Numbered from the stretch's first letter, positions 17,298 to 25,823 are shown. The stretch is 64,000 nt of DNA from Stenotrophomonas maltophilia (GCF_004684085.1 NZ_SRHZ01000077.1:40077-104076); one strand, 5' to 3'. The notes: generated from the letters alone by a model not told the origin. Numbers and translations: made by a program.

Positions 17298-18290
17298 TTA
17301 CTTGGCCGTTTCCATCAGGGTGGAGTTGACCCAGCCCTTGTTGCCCATTTCATCTTCCACTTCCCACATCGTGCCTTCCTTGACACCGGTGGGGTACAGC
17401 AGCATGCCCGGCTCCAGCGAGCGCACCGGCGCGCCGGTGCCCTTGGCGTTGGCCAGCAGGCGACCAGCCTTGAGCATGGTCACGGCCTGGCCGGCGTTGG
17501 CCGCCGACGCATTGGCCGGCAGGCCACCCAGCTCCGCCACCATGTTGGTGTAGGCCTGCAGGTAGGCCAGGGTGATCACCTGGCCGATTTCGGTGTTGGC
17601 ATAGCCGCCCACACCCATCGCACCGATTCCGCCGCCGCCGAACAGGCCGCCACCAGCGCCCCAGCCCAGGTCGGTCTTCTTGGAGTTGCCCTCGACAATG
17701 GCCACCTGTTCGGAGGAGCGCACGTCGGTGAGGGTCAGGGTCACGTCCGCGGTCTTGCTGCGGAAGTTCAGACCGCCAACCACGGCCCCGGCCTTGCCGC
17801 CGATCAGGCCACCCAGCAGGCCACCGATGGCGTTGCCGCCGGAGTTGCTGTTCTGCGAGATCAGGTCCGGCACCAGCACGTAGTCGGCAGCGCGGATCTG
17901 GCCCTTGCCGATGTTGGAACGGCCGCGCAACTGGCCTTCACTGGCCAGCGCGCGCTCAGCCTGGGCCGCGGCCATGCCGACACCACGGTCCACCAGGGTG
18001 AAGCACTTGGACTTGTTGACGAACACCTTGATCAGCTTCGAAGGCGCCGGCAGCTGCTGGCCGGTCCACCAGTTCACCACGTCTTCCGGCTCGATCACCG
18101 AGATGGAGCCCAGCGGCTTGGCGCACACCGGAATCTCGGCCTGGCCCTTCTTGCTCTGCTCCTGGGCAGAGGTACGGCTGTTGGCAAAACTGTCACGCAG
18201 GCCAGCCGAAGCCGGGGCACTGATGGCCACCAGACCGACACCCAGCAGCGCGCAGGCCAGCGCATGGGCGAGCGAATTCGATTTGTTCAT
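17298..18290 (-). CDS. CsgG/HfaB-like secreted protein with C-terminal SH3-like segment
   Basis: A 330-residue exported protein with a signal peptide ending near residue 29 (SAPASAG). Residues 85-240 carry the pattern of CsgG-type proteins: KCFTLVDRGVGMAAAQAERAL, then a Gly-rich segment after ADYVLVPDLI, then ADVTLTLTDVRSSEQVAIVEG. A Gly-rich hairpin lies at about 150-165 and another at 210-230. The last 60 residues (LLYPTGVKEGTMWEVEDEMGNKGWV) look like a bacterial SH3 domain. No lipobox is seen, unlike E. coli CsgG, and no curli genes are nearby. Start at the ATG at 18290, with an alternative ATG three codons upstream. A role in outer-membrane transport is possible, not shown. Confidence 0.65.
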   Translation of the reverse strand: MNKSNSLAHALACALLGVGLVAISAPASAGLRDSFANSRTSAQEQSKKGQAEIPVCAKPLGSISVIEPEDVVNWWTGQQLPAPSKLIKVFVNKSKCFTLVDRGVGMAAAQAERALASEGQLRGRSNIGKGQIRAADYVLVPDLISQNSNSGGNAIGGLLGGLIGGKAGAVVGGLNFRSKTADVTLTLTDVRSSEQVAIVEGNSKKTDLGWGAGGGLFGGGGIGAMGVGGYANTEIGQVITLAYLQAYTNMVAELGGLPANASAANAGQAVTMLKAGRLLANAKGTGAPVRSLEPGMLLYPTGVKEGTMWEVEDEMGNKGWVNSTLMETAK

Positions 18291-18648
18291 TAGAGTCATC
18301 CAGCACCTCGCCGACGGCGAAGCACAATCCATGGGTTGAGAAAGGGTCTGGGACCTGAATCCTTTGCGACGCCCCCCAGGCGCCGGCGCAGAGAATAGGG
18401 CAAGGTGCCCCCAACCACAACCGCAGCTGACTGGACATCCGGGTCGGCCCCCGCCGGTGCCTGGATCCTGAGCCATCCCCGTGCCCGGCGGCCCCTCCCG
18501 ACCGATGCCCTCCCCAGATGCTGTATCCCATTGTGTCGGGTGGACAATGTTGTTTTCGGAACAGACAAGTGAGCGCAGTGTGGTCGTTTCACGGACCGCC
18601 TGGGGGTACCGTGTCGCGGCTGAAAACGACAAATAGAATCCGCCCCCC
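18291..18648. other. Divergent intergenic region, 358 bp
   Basis: The shared upstream region of the CsgG-like and LpxR-like genes. It is less GC-rich near 18535-18565 (GTGTCGGGTGGACAATGTTG). I see no confident promoter hexamers, RNA gene or known operator. Confidence 0.4.
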
Positions 18649-19722
18649 ATGAGCCCCCCTTCCAAACGCTGTTTCATAGCCCTCGGGCTGTCTGGCCTGC
18701 TGGCCACCGCGCTCCCCCTTGCTGCCCAGGCAGCCGAACAATGTGGCCCGGACGCAATGCGCGACCACCCGCCGCAGATCAACTTCCGCGTCGACAACGA
18801 CCTGTTCGGTGGCCGCCACCAGGACCAGGGCTACACCAATGGCGCGCAGCTGACCCTGGTCTCACCAAATCTGGTGGACTACACCGACGACCCCTGCCTG
18901 CCGCGCATGGCGCGCTGGGTGAACCAGTACCTGGAAGGCCTGCACCCGGGAAAGTTCGAGCAGCAGAACATGATCTTCAGCATCGGCCAGGGCATCTTCA
19001 CCCCGACCGATCCGACCCGCCGCGACCTGATCGAGGATGACCGCCCGTATGTCGGTGTGCTGCTGGCCAGCTTCGGCTTCAACGCGCGCAGCGGCGACCG
19101 CCTGCAGACCACCCAGCTGGCGCTGGGCGTGGTGGGCCCGTGGGCGCAGGGCAAGCAGGTGCAGGATGCCGTACACAACATCCTGGGCGACAAGAAGTTC
19201 GAAGGCTGGGACAACCAGCTGCGCAACGAGCCGGTATTCATGCTGACCCACGAGCGCATGCGCCGCTGGCCGGCCGATGCCAGCGTGAACGCCGGTGGCT
19301 GGGGTTGGGACGCGATCAGCCACTACGGCGGTGCAATCGGCAACCTGGAAACCAAGGCCAACGCGGGTGGCGAAGTGCGCTTCGGCTGGAAGCTGCCCGA
19401 CGACTTCGGCAGCACGCCACTGCGCCCGGCCGGCGAGAACACCGCACCGACCCGGGGCGGGCGTGCCAGTGGCTGGTCGTGGCACATGTTCGTGACCACC
19501 GATGCAGCATGGGTGATCCGCGACATCACGCTGGACGGCAACACTTTCCGCAGCAGCCACAGCGTGGACAAGCGCCACGTCGTGGCACAGGGCGGTTATG
19601 GCATTGCAGTGATGCGCGGCCGCTGGAAATTCGCGGTGGCCCGTTACCACAGCACCCGCGAATTCGATGGCCAGCGCCAGTCGCCGGTGTTCGGCAGCTT
19701 CACCATCAGCCGATCGTTGTAA
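18649..19722 (+). CDS. LpxR-like outer-membrane lipid A deacylase (DUF2219)
   Basis: A 357-residue predicted outer-membrane beta barrel with a signal peptide ending near residue 29 (LAAQAA). LpxR removes the 3'-acyloxyacyl chain of lipid A. The catalytic and metal positions of Salmonella LpxR (Asn9, Asp10, Thr/Ser34-Asn, His122) have counterparts at Asn50-Asp51 (FRVDNDLF), Thr63-Asn64 (GYTNG) and His176 (VQDAVHNIL). The family phrase WDNQLRNEP follows. It ends in an aromatic/hydrophobic ISRSL. It interrupts the dacC-ybeD order seen in enterobacteria. Alternative: a barrel of the same family with another lipid substrate. Confidence 0.83.
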   Translation: MSPPSKRCFIALGLSGLLATALPLAAQAAEQCGPDAMRDHPPQINFRVDNDLFGGRHQDQGYTNGAQLTLVSPNLVDYTDDPCLPRMARWVNQYLEGLHPGKFEQQNMIFSIGQGIFTPTDPTRRDLIEDDRPYVGVLLASFGFNARSGDRLQTTQLALGVVGPWAQGKQVQDAVHNILGDKKFEGWDNQLRNEPVFMLTHERMRRWPADASVNAGGWGWDAISHYGGAIGNLETKANAGGEVRFGWKLPDDFGSTPLRPAGENTAPTRGGRASGWSWHMFVTTDAAWVIRDITLDGNTFRSSHSVDKRHVVAQGGYGIAVMRGRWKFAVARYHSTREFDGQRQSPVFGSFTISRSL

Positions 19723-19736
19723 GCGCGGCGCTGATG

Positions 19737-19810
19737 GTAGTGCCGGCCGCTGGCCGGCTGCTGGCATATCCGGATGGGTTCATGAGGCGCCGGCCAGCGG
19801 CCGGCACTAC
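19737..19810. repeat. Inverted pair of GTAGTGCCGGCC-class repeats
   Basis: A forward copy, GTAGTGCCGGCCGCTGGCC, and its reverse copy ending GGCCGGCACTAC are separated by about 30 bases. They have the same GTAG head as the REP units but a different stem. The pair lies after the LpxR-like gene. Confidence 0.85.
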
Positions 19811-19854
19811 CCACATCCGGAAGCATTCATGCGGAACCGGCATCCCAAAACGAA

Positions 19855-19878
19855 AAAGGCCGGCATTCGCCGGCCTTT
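19855..19878 (-). terminator. Rho-independent terminator of dacC
   Basis: A stem of AAAGGCCGGC and its complement around ATTC. On the minus strand it is followed by TTTTTCGTTTTGGG. It is 24 bases after the dacC stop and is the clearest terminator in this part of the window. Confidence 0.85.
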
Positions 19879-19902
19879 CCGTTCACCACGCCGGGGCGTG
19901 GA

Positions 19903-21123
19903 TCATTCCGATTCCCACCACATCCAGAAGCTGTCCCACAGGCGCTTGAAGAAGCCCGCCTGCTCGACGGCAGCCACCGCCACCAGCGGCGCTTCAGCGA
20001 CCAGCTTGCCATCCAGCATCACCTTCACGGTACCGATCTGCTGGCCAGCAGTGAACGGTGCTTCCAGGGTCTTGGGCACATCGATGCTCGGCTTCAGGTC
20101 GTTGTAGCGGCCGCGCGGCACGCTCACCAGCATCGGCTGGGCCACGCCCAGCTGCACCTTGTCGGTGGTGCCCTTCCAGACCTTGTGCTCGGCCACGGCC
20201 TTGCCCGGCTCGTACAGGCGGTGGGTTTCGAAGAAGCGGAAGCCCCAGTTCAACAGGGCCAGGCTGTCATCGGCGCGCTGCTTTTCCGACTGGCCACCCA
20301 GGACCACGGCCACCAGGCGCTGGTCACCACGCTGGGCCGAACTCATCAGGCAGTAACCGGCTTCCGAAGTGTGGCCGGTCTTGATGCCGTCCACGCTGCC
20401 ATCGCGCCACAGCAGCAGGTTGCGGTTCGGCTGCTTGATGGTGCCGACCTGGAATTCCTTGATCTTGTTGTACGCGTAGGTTTCCGGGTAATCGCGCACC
20501 ATCGCACGGCCCAGCAGTGCCAGATCGTAGGCGCTGCTGTGGTGACCCGGAGCGGTCAGGCCATGGGCATTCACGAAGTGCGAATTCTTCATGCCGATCT
20601 TGGCCGCATAGCTGTTCATCAGCGAAGCGAAGGCTTCTTCGCTGCCAGCCACGTGTTCGGCCAGGGCGATCGCGGCGTCGTTGCCGGACTGGATCGCCAT
20701 GCCCTTTTCCATGTCTTCCAGGCGCGCGGTCTGGTTGACCGGGAAGCCACTGTAGCTGCCATCGGTGCCGGCGCCACCTTCGCGCCAGGCGCGCTCGCTC
20801 ATCATCACCTGGTCGTCCGGGCGCACCTTGCCGTTCTTGACCTCGGCGGCGATCACGTAGGACGTCATCACCTTGGTGATGCTGGCCGGGGCCAGCTGTT
20901 CGTTGATGTTTTCACCGGCCAGCACCTGGCCGGTGGCGTAATCCATCAGCACCCAGGCCTTGGACACGCTGGGCGCGGGCGCCGGCGGGGTGGCAACGGT
21001 GGCCGGGGCGGCGGCGGCGGCGGCAGGCGTCGGCGTGGCCGGGGTCGGCAGCGGCGTCTGGGCGGAGGCCAGGCCCACCACCAGGGTGGCGGCCAGGGCG
21101 GTGGCGGCGGAACGGAAATTCAT
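19903..21123 (-). CDS. dacC: D-alanyl-D-alanine carboxypeptidase (PBP5/6 family)
   Basis: A 406-residue periplasmic enzyme that removes the terminal D-Ala of peptidoglycan stem peptides. After a signal peptide (to about residue 21) there is an Ala/Pro-rich linker, about residues 22-52, unusual in length. The S11 motifs follow: Ser81-x-x-Lys84 (SITK), Ser146-Gly-Asn148 (SGN) and Lys248-Thr-Gly (KTG). A PBP5-type C-terminal domain precedes an amphipathic end (FFKRLWDSFWMWW) that would anchor it to the inner membrane. Start at the ATG at 21123, which gives the signal peptide. It follows rlpA by 100 bases. The symbol could equally be dacA. Confidence 0.92.
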   Translation of the reverse strand: MNFRSAATALAATLVVGLASAQTPLPTPATPTPAAAAAAPATVATPPAPAPSVSKAWVLMDYATGQVLAGENINEQLAPASITKVMTSYVIAAEVKNGKVRPDDQVMMSERAWREGGAGTDGSYSGFPVNQTARLEDMEKGMAIQSGNDAAIALAEHVAGSEEAFASLMNSYAAKIGMKNSHFVNAHGLTAPGHHSSAYDLALLGRAMVRDYPETYAYNKIKEFQVGTIKQPNRNLLLWRDGSVDGIKTGHTSEAGYCLMSSAQRGDQRLVAVVLGGQSEKQRADDSLALLNWGFRFFETHRLYEPGKAVAEHKVWKGTTDKVQLGVAQPMLVSVPRGRYNDLKPSIDVPKTLEAPFTAGQQIGTVKVMLDGKLVAEAPLVAVAAVEQAGFFKRLWDSFWMWWESE

Positions 21124-21223
21124 TGGACAGCAGGCTCCAGGGGACGGCCGGGAATGGAGGGTGGAACGTAACGGCCATTGTAAGGCCGGGGGAACGTGGG
21201 CCGGCAGCACCGGTCCGGGCGGA

Positions 21224-22501
21224 TCAATCCTTGACGATCTGCGGTGAACCCAGGCCCAGACCAGCGATGCGGCCGGCAAGTTCCGCGGCACTGGCATGGT
21301 CGCTGGCGGGAACGCGCAGGCGGAACAGGGTGCGGCCACCGGCGGCGATGTCGCTGATGGTCGCGCCGACGATACCGGCAGCGTTGAGCTGGCCCATCGC
21401 ACGGTTGGCATTGTCGCGGCTGGAGAAGCTGGCGACCTGCACCATCACCGCGCCCACCACCTGCTGCGACAGGCTGGGGGCGGCTGGCGTGGTCGATGCG
21501 CTGCGCACCGGTGCCGGCGCCACCGCGCGCGGAGTGGTGCTGGCCACGACAGCCGCAGCGGGCGCCGTGCTGCGCACCGGCGGCGCACTCGGCGGCAGGC
21601 TGCTGACCGCCACGTCCGGCAGGGTGCTGGCTACGCCCTGGGTAGTGGCCGGCTGGCCGCGCGCGGGCGCGCCATCGGCTGGCAGGCGCTTGACCAGGCG
21701 ATCGATGTCGCTGTCGGCGACGGCAGCTGCGGCCGGTGCCGGGCGCGCACTCGCCACCGAGGTAGCAGCTGCCGCTTCGGCGGCACGACGCTCGCGGCGC
21801 GACGGCTTCTGCGCCATCAGGTTGCTTTCGCCCGGCTGCAGTGCGCGTACTTCCACGTTGCCGGTGCCGCGCTGGGTGATGCCCAGGCGCACGGCGGCGG
21901 CATAACTGAGATCTACCACGCGACCGTCATGGAACGGACCACGGTCGTTGACGCGCACGATCACCGATTCGCCGTTGTCCAGGTTGGTCACGCGCGCGAA
22001 GCTGGGCAGCGGCAGCGTCTTGTGCGCAGCCGTGAACTGGTACATGTCGTAGACCTCTCGATTGGAGGTCAGGCGGCCATGGAACTTGGCGCCGTAGTAC
22101 GACGCGGTGCCACGTTCGACATAGTTGCGGGTGTCGTCGAGCACTTTGTAGGACTTGCCCAGCACCACGTACGGCGTCTTGTTGCCGATCGCCGAGCGAT
22201 CTTCCGCAGTCACTTCCGGCTCGGGGATGCAGGCCACGTTGGGAATGTAGTCTGGCGTACTGTCACGCACGCCCGGCTTGTACAGGCCGCCGGCGGTGTA
22301 GTTGCCGCGGGTATTCATGTCTTCCTTGGCTGCCGCATAGGGCGAACCTTCCGGGCAATGCGCCGGGCGTGAGCCACGGCCCTGCACCAGCGTACCGCTG
22401 CTCTTGCCGCCATGGCCGGCCGTGGCCGGCTTCTTCGGCGCGCTGCTGCAGGCAGCCAGCGCGAGGACGATCAAGCCTGGGACCAGCCATCTGATGTTCA
22501 T
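21224..22501 (-). CDS. rlpA: Septal ring lytic transglycosylase RlpA (lipoprotein, SPOR domain)
   Basis: A 425-residue lipoprotein with LAAC and lipidated Cys18. The double-psi barrel spans about 128-215 (VERGTASYYGAKFHGR). His141, Glu149 and Asp186 (NDRGPFHDGR) match the residues needed for RlpA activity on naked glycan strands. A long Ala/Pro/Val-rich linker (about 225-345) leads to a C-terminal SPOR domain (about 350-425) that binds denuded septal peptidoglycan. The ATG at 22501 overlaps the mltB stop by four bases. The frame is open further upstream, but that part is mltB in another frame. Confidence 0.93.
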   Translation of the reverse strand: MNIRWLVPGLIVLALAACSSAPKKPATAGHGGKSSGTLVQGRGSRPAHCPEGSPYAAAKEDMNTRGNYTAGGLYKPGVRDSTPDYIPNVACIPEPEVTAEDRSAIGNKTPYVVLGKSYKVLDDTRNYVERGTASYYGAKFHGRLTSNREVYDMYQFTAAHKTLPLPSFARVTNLDNGESVIVRVNDRGPFHDGRVVDLSYAAAVRLGITQRGTGNVEVRALQPGESNLMAQKPSRRERRAAEAAAATSVASARPAPAAAAVADSDIDRLVKRLPADGAPARGQPATTQGVASTLPDVAVSSLPPSAPPVRSTAPAAAVVASTTPRAVAPAPVRSASTTPAAPSLSQQVVGAVMVQVASFSSRDNANRAMGQLNAAGIVGATISDIAAGGRTLFRLRVPASDHASAAELAGRIAGLGLGSPQIVKD

Positions 22502-23643
22502 GCCGGGGGCAGCTCCTGTCCGGCAATGGCCTGGGACAGCTGGAACACGGCCATCGCGTACATCTTCGAGAGGTTGTAGCGGGTGATCGCGTAGTAGTTC
22601 TGGAAGCCCAGCCAATACTGCTTGCCGGTGCTGCCTTCAAGGGTGATCGGCGTGGCCGTGGCACCCGGCTGTACGGCGGCGCTGGGCTGGTAGCCGCGCT
22701 GTGCCAGGTCGGCCAGCGACCAGGTAGGCATCCACTCCGTCGGGTTGAATTCCTCGCGACCCGCAGCCAGCGTTGCCGGCACGGCCACCTGGCCACCACG
22801 CACCCAACCGCCCTTCTTCACGAAGTAATTGGCGATGGACGAGAACACGTCGTCATAGCTGGTGAACAGATCACGGCGGCCATCGCCATTGCCGTCCACG
22901 GCGTAATCCAGATAGCTGGACGGCATGAACTGGCCCATGCCCATCGCACCGGCATAGCTGCCCTTGAGCGTGGTGATGTCCAGCTTCTCTTCGCGCCCCA
23001 GCTCGAACAGCTTGGCCAGTTCATCGCGGAAGAACAGCTCGCGGCGCACTTCGCGTTCCAGCTTGGCCGGGTCGCCGCTGCGCGGGTAATAGAACGCCAG
23101 CGTGTACAGCGCATCGAGCACGCGATGGCTGCCGGCATTCTTGCCGTAGCTGGTTTCCACGCCGATGATCGCCACGATCACTTCGGCCGGTACGCCGGTG
23201 CGCTGCTGCACGCGATCCAGTTCGGCGCGATGCTGGGCCAGGAACGCACGGCCGCCATCGATGCGTGCCTTGCTGATGAACATCGGCCGGTATTCGTTCC
23301 ATGGCTTGACCCGTTCGGCCGGGCGCGACATGGCGGCGATGATCGGCTGGCGCACCTGCGCCTGGTCGAGCACGCTGCTGATCTGCTCCGGCTTCAGGCC
23401 GTAGCGCTTGGCGGTATCGGCAATGAAGCGGGCCCGTGCGACCTCGAACGGCACTGGAGTGAGATCGACCGGCGGCGCGGTGGCAGCGGCGGCTTCAGGC
23501 GCGGCCTCAGCCGGGCCCTGCGCTTTGGCGGCAGGTTGGCGCGGCGTACTGCTGGCCTGGGGCGAAGACGGTGGGGACTTCGGCTGGGTCGCGCAGGCGA
23601 CCAGGCCGAGGGTGAGCATGCAGGCCAGAGTGCGTCGAATCAT
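22498..23643 (-). CDS. mltB: Membrane-bound lytic murein transglycosylase B
   Basis: A 381-residue lipoprotein (LVAC, Cys17) that cleaves peptidoglycan to 1,6-anhydro products. An Ala/Pro-rich linker follows to about residue 60. The catalytic Glu163 lies in IIGVETSYGKN, matching Glu162 of E. coli Slt35. TLAFYYPRSGDPAKLEREVRREL and SYAGAMGMGQFMPSSYL are family marks, and VDGNGDGRRDLF resembles the Slt35 EF-hand calcium site. It overlaps rlpA by four bases. Two murein lyases made together suggest a joint septal function. Confidence 0.94.
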   Translation of the reverse strand: MIRRTLACMLTLGLVACATQPKSPPSSPQASSTPRQPAAKAQGPAEAAPEAAAATAPPVDLTPVPFEVARARFIADTAKRYGLKPEQISSVLDQAQVRQPIIAAMSRPAERVKPWNEYRPMFISKARIDGGRAFLAQHRAELDRVQQRTGVPAEVIVAIIGVETSYGKNAGSHRVLDALYTLAFYYPRSGDPAKLEREVRRELFFRDELAKLFELGREEKLDITTLKGSYAGAMGMGQFMPSSYLDYAVDGNGDGRRDLFTSYDDVFSSIANYFVKKGGWVRGGQVAVPATLAAGREEFNPTEWMPTWSLADLAQRGYQPSAAVQPGATATPITLEGSTGKQYWLGFQNYYAITRYNLSKMYAMAVFQLSQAIAGQELPPA

Positions 23644-24103
23644 CGTCGCAGGTTAGCAGGTCATGGATGAATTAAAACCCCTAACACCATGAATCACAAC
23701 GATTTGCCTGCGAGCAGCGGGAATTGTGAAGACGTCGTGATCCCACTTCCCCATTCAGATAGAGGCTGCCGGTTGCGTCCCCATCCCCGCAGACGCAACC
23801 GGCGACCGGATCCGGTCGGTACCTGCGCGGCTGCCGCTCCCCAGTGGCAGTACCCCGCGCTCCTTGTACCCGTTGGATCAGTACTGCTTCCCGCCCGGCG
23901 CCCCCTGCGCTGCATCGGTTGACGGCGCCTGTGCCGAACGGGCCGCCATTGTGCAGGCCGATTACGACAAGTCCATTGATCAGGATCAACGCGCTGTAAA
24001 AGTGTGAACCAGATAACGTTTTTTGCGGACTTTGGTCAGCGGGCGTGTGGCGGCGCGGCGCACTGAGAACGCTTTCATAACGGGCATTGCGCAGAGTCAG
24101 GAA
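23644..24103. other. Gene-free region upstream of mltB with hairpin and coding-like frame
   Basis: No gene can be supported in these 460 bases. A 12-bp perfect hairpin lies at 23768-23803 (GCCGGTTGCGTC and its complement), followed directly by another dyad at 23804-23818. One plus frame, 23741-24007, is open and has protein-like codon use but no usable start codon. An FNR-type box lies at 23976-23989. The region is distinctly less GC-rich than its surroundings at its ends. Confidence 0.5.
23976..23989. promoter_or_regulatory. Perfect FNR-type box (TTGAT-N4-ATCAA)
   Basis: TTGATCAGGATCAA matches the FNR/Anr consensus at all ten specified bases. Reading on the plus strand, a GATAAC hexamer at 24012-24017 sits where the -10 of a class II FNR promoter (box centred at -41.5) should be. 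On the minus strand CACAAT at 23948-23953 is in the equivalent place. No annotated gene starts within 300 bases on either side, so the transcript it would control is unknown. Confidence 0.5.
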
Positions 24104-24718
24104 GTTTCCAGCCAACGGCGCAGCCCCTCGTGGGTGGTGTCTGGGTAGTCGCGGAAAGCAGAAGCCGCGGGTGGGCCGGTCGGGTCGGGTACGCGGGGGA
24201 CGCCGTGAATCCGTCCCTGGAGGCTTGGCAGCCGCATCCATGCGGCTGACACCCCCGCGTACCCGACCCGACCGCCCTCTGACAGATTTCTACGGTCTGC
24301 CACCCACGGAGAAGAAAAAGAAGATCAAAAGCGGGTCGCGCGCTGTGCTTGCTCGTGAGCCGAGCATGGCGATGCCGTTCGTCCTGGCCGGCACCCTTCG
24401 GGCTGTCGTCATGGGCAACTTTGGCAGCGGCTCCTGCCGCTGCCTTCGGCTCTACAGGAAGCAATGACGCAACCGGCCAAGCTGTTTTTGCCTTTGATCT
24501 TCTTTTTCTTCTCCGTGGGTGGAGAACACCCGTGAACTGTCAGCGGCCGGGTGGGTGGGTAGTGCGGGGTGTCCGCGGCATGGATGCCGCGGCCAAGCCC
24601 CCATGGACGGGTTTACGGCGTCCCCGCGCTACCCACCCACCCGGCCAGCCCTCAGCAATCCGGCTTTCAGCGACCAACCCGGCACCACCCACGAGGGGCT
24701 GCGCCGTTGGCTGGAAAC
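24104..24718. repeat. 615-bp symmetric long inverted repeat with nested hairpins
   Basis: Two arms of exactly 226 bp (24104-24329 and 24493-24718) face each other around a 163-bp spacer. Their outer 36 bp and inner 29 bp are identical as reverse complements. The inner end is a purine run, GAGAAGAAAAAGAAGATC. The middle of each arm is itself a large hairpin: 22 bp at 24178-24199/24252-24273 in the left arm, 25 bp at 24545-24569/24622-24646 in the right. Each is capped by a 9-bp hairpin (24229-24248 and 24573-24592). Stem sequences differ between arms but remain paired. It ends two bases before the stop of the second rodA gene. No transposase is inside. Confidence 0.88.
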
Positions 24719-24719
24719 C

Positions 24720-25823
24720 CTATCCCCCGTGCACGGGGCGGTGCTCACGTACCGCCATCACCAAGCCGATGCCGGCCAGCAACGAGACCGCCGATGTCCC
24801 GCCATAACTGATCAACGGCATTGGAATGCCCACCACCGGCAACAGGCCGGAAATCATTCCACCGTTCACCAGCACGTAGACGAAGAACGCCAGCCCCAGG
24901 CTGCCGGCCAGCAGCCGTGCATGCGTGTCGCGCGCCTGCACCGCGATCCACAGGCAGCGCCCGACCACGAACAGGTACAGCGCGAACACGCTGGCCACGC
25001 CGATCCAGCCGAATTCCTCGGCCAGCACTGAAAATGCGAAATCGGTCGTGTACTCGGGCAGGAAATCCAGCGTCGCCTGGGTGCCCTGCCCCCAGCCGCG
25101 CCCCTGCCAGCCACCGGAGCCGATCGCAATGCGCGATTGCAGGATGTTCCAGCCGGTACCGAGCGGGTCTGCCGCCGGGTCAAGGAACGTCAGCACCCTG
25201 TCCTTCTGGTACTGCCGCAACAGACCGAACCACGCCAGTGGCGCGGCCACCGCCAGTCCCGCCGCGCCGGTAGCCACCCAGCCCCAGTGCAGGCCGGCCA
25301 GCAGCAGCGCGAACACGCCACTGGCAGTGACCAATGTGGCCGTGCCGAGGTTGGGCTGCATCAGGATCAGCACCGCCGGTACACCGATCAACACCGCAGC
25401 GGTCAGCACCGTGCGCGGCGACGGTGGCAGCGGCTGACGGTGCAGGTACCACGCCATCATCAGCGGCAGGCTGAGCTTGAGCAGCTCGGACGGCTGCAGG
25501 TAGAAGACGCCGAGGTTGAGCCAGCGCTGCCCGTACTTGCCGGTGCCGATGACGTACACCGCCATCAGCGGCAGCATCGACAACGCGTACAACGCCGGTG
25601 TCCATGCGCGCAGGCGCAACAGCGAGACACGCGACAGCAGCCACATGGCCAGCAGGCCACCGGCAAAGCGCGCCGCCTGCCCGACCACCGGGCCGGACAC
25701 GCTGTGCAGCACCGCCAGGCCCGCGCCCATCAGGATCAACAATGCGACCAGCAACGGCAGATCGATCGTGCGCAGCGCCTCACGGCAGCCGCCAAGCATT
25801 CGTTTCCATTCCACGCGTGCCAC
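24720..25823 (-). CDS. Second RodA-type SEDS glycosyltransferase
   Basis: A 367-residue polytopic membrane protein, about ten helices, of the RodA/FtsW/SpoVE (SEDS) family that polymerises lipid II. It is clearly a paralogue of the RodA encoded just upstream: both share WLNLGVFYLQPSEL-type and PEYTTDFAFSVLAEEFGW-type segments. The catalytic Asp in TTDFAF is kept, and both end in GTSAVSLLAGxGLVMAVR. Start is a GTG at 25823; an ATG eight codons in is possible. It is separated from rodA by 165 bases holding repeats. Its cognate transpeptidase is not evident. Confidence 0.88.
   Translation of the reverse strand: MARVEWKRMLGGCREALRTIDLPLLVALLILMGAGLAVLHSVSGPVVGQAARFAGGLLAMWLLSRVSLLRLRAWTPALYALSMLPLMAVYVIGTGKYGQRWLNLGVFYLQPSELLKLSLPLMMAWYLHRQPLPPSPRTVLTAAVLIGVPAVLILMQPNLGTATLVTASGVFALLLAGLHWGWVATGAAGLAVAAPLAWFGLLRQYQKDRVLTFLDPAADPLGTGWNILQSRIAIGSGGWQGRGWGQGTQATLDFLPEYTTDFAFSVLAEEFGWIGVASVFALYLFVVGRCLWIAVQARDTHARLLAGSLGLAFFVYVLVNGGMISGLLPVVGIPMPLISYGGTSAVSLLAGIGLVMAVREHRPVHGG

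Noticed and set aside
17298..18797. A 499-residue version of the CsgG-like protein starting at 18797
   Set aside because: The first 169 codons overlap the divergent LpxR-like gene and its promoter region, and the signal peptide begins only at 18290.
23694..24007. 6S, tmRNA, RNase P or SRP RNA gene
   Set aside because: None of the conserved core motifs of these RNAs, as I know them, is present on either strand.
24087..24467. Possible small proteins encoded in the inverted-repeat element
   Set aside because: The frames run through palindromes and translate to Arg/Pro/Gly-rich sequence; the two arms do not encode the same peptide, so structure and not coding is conserved.
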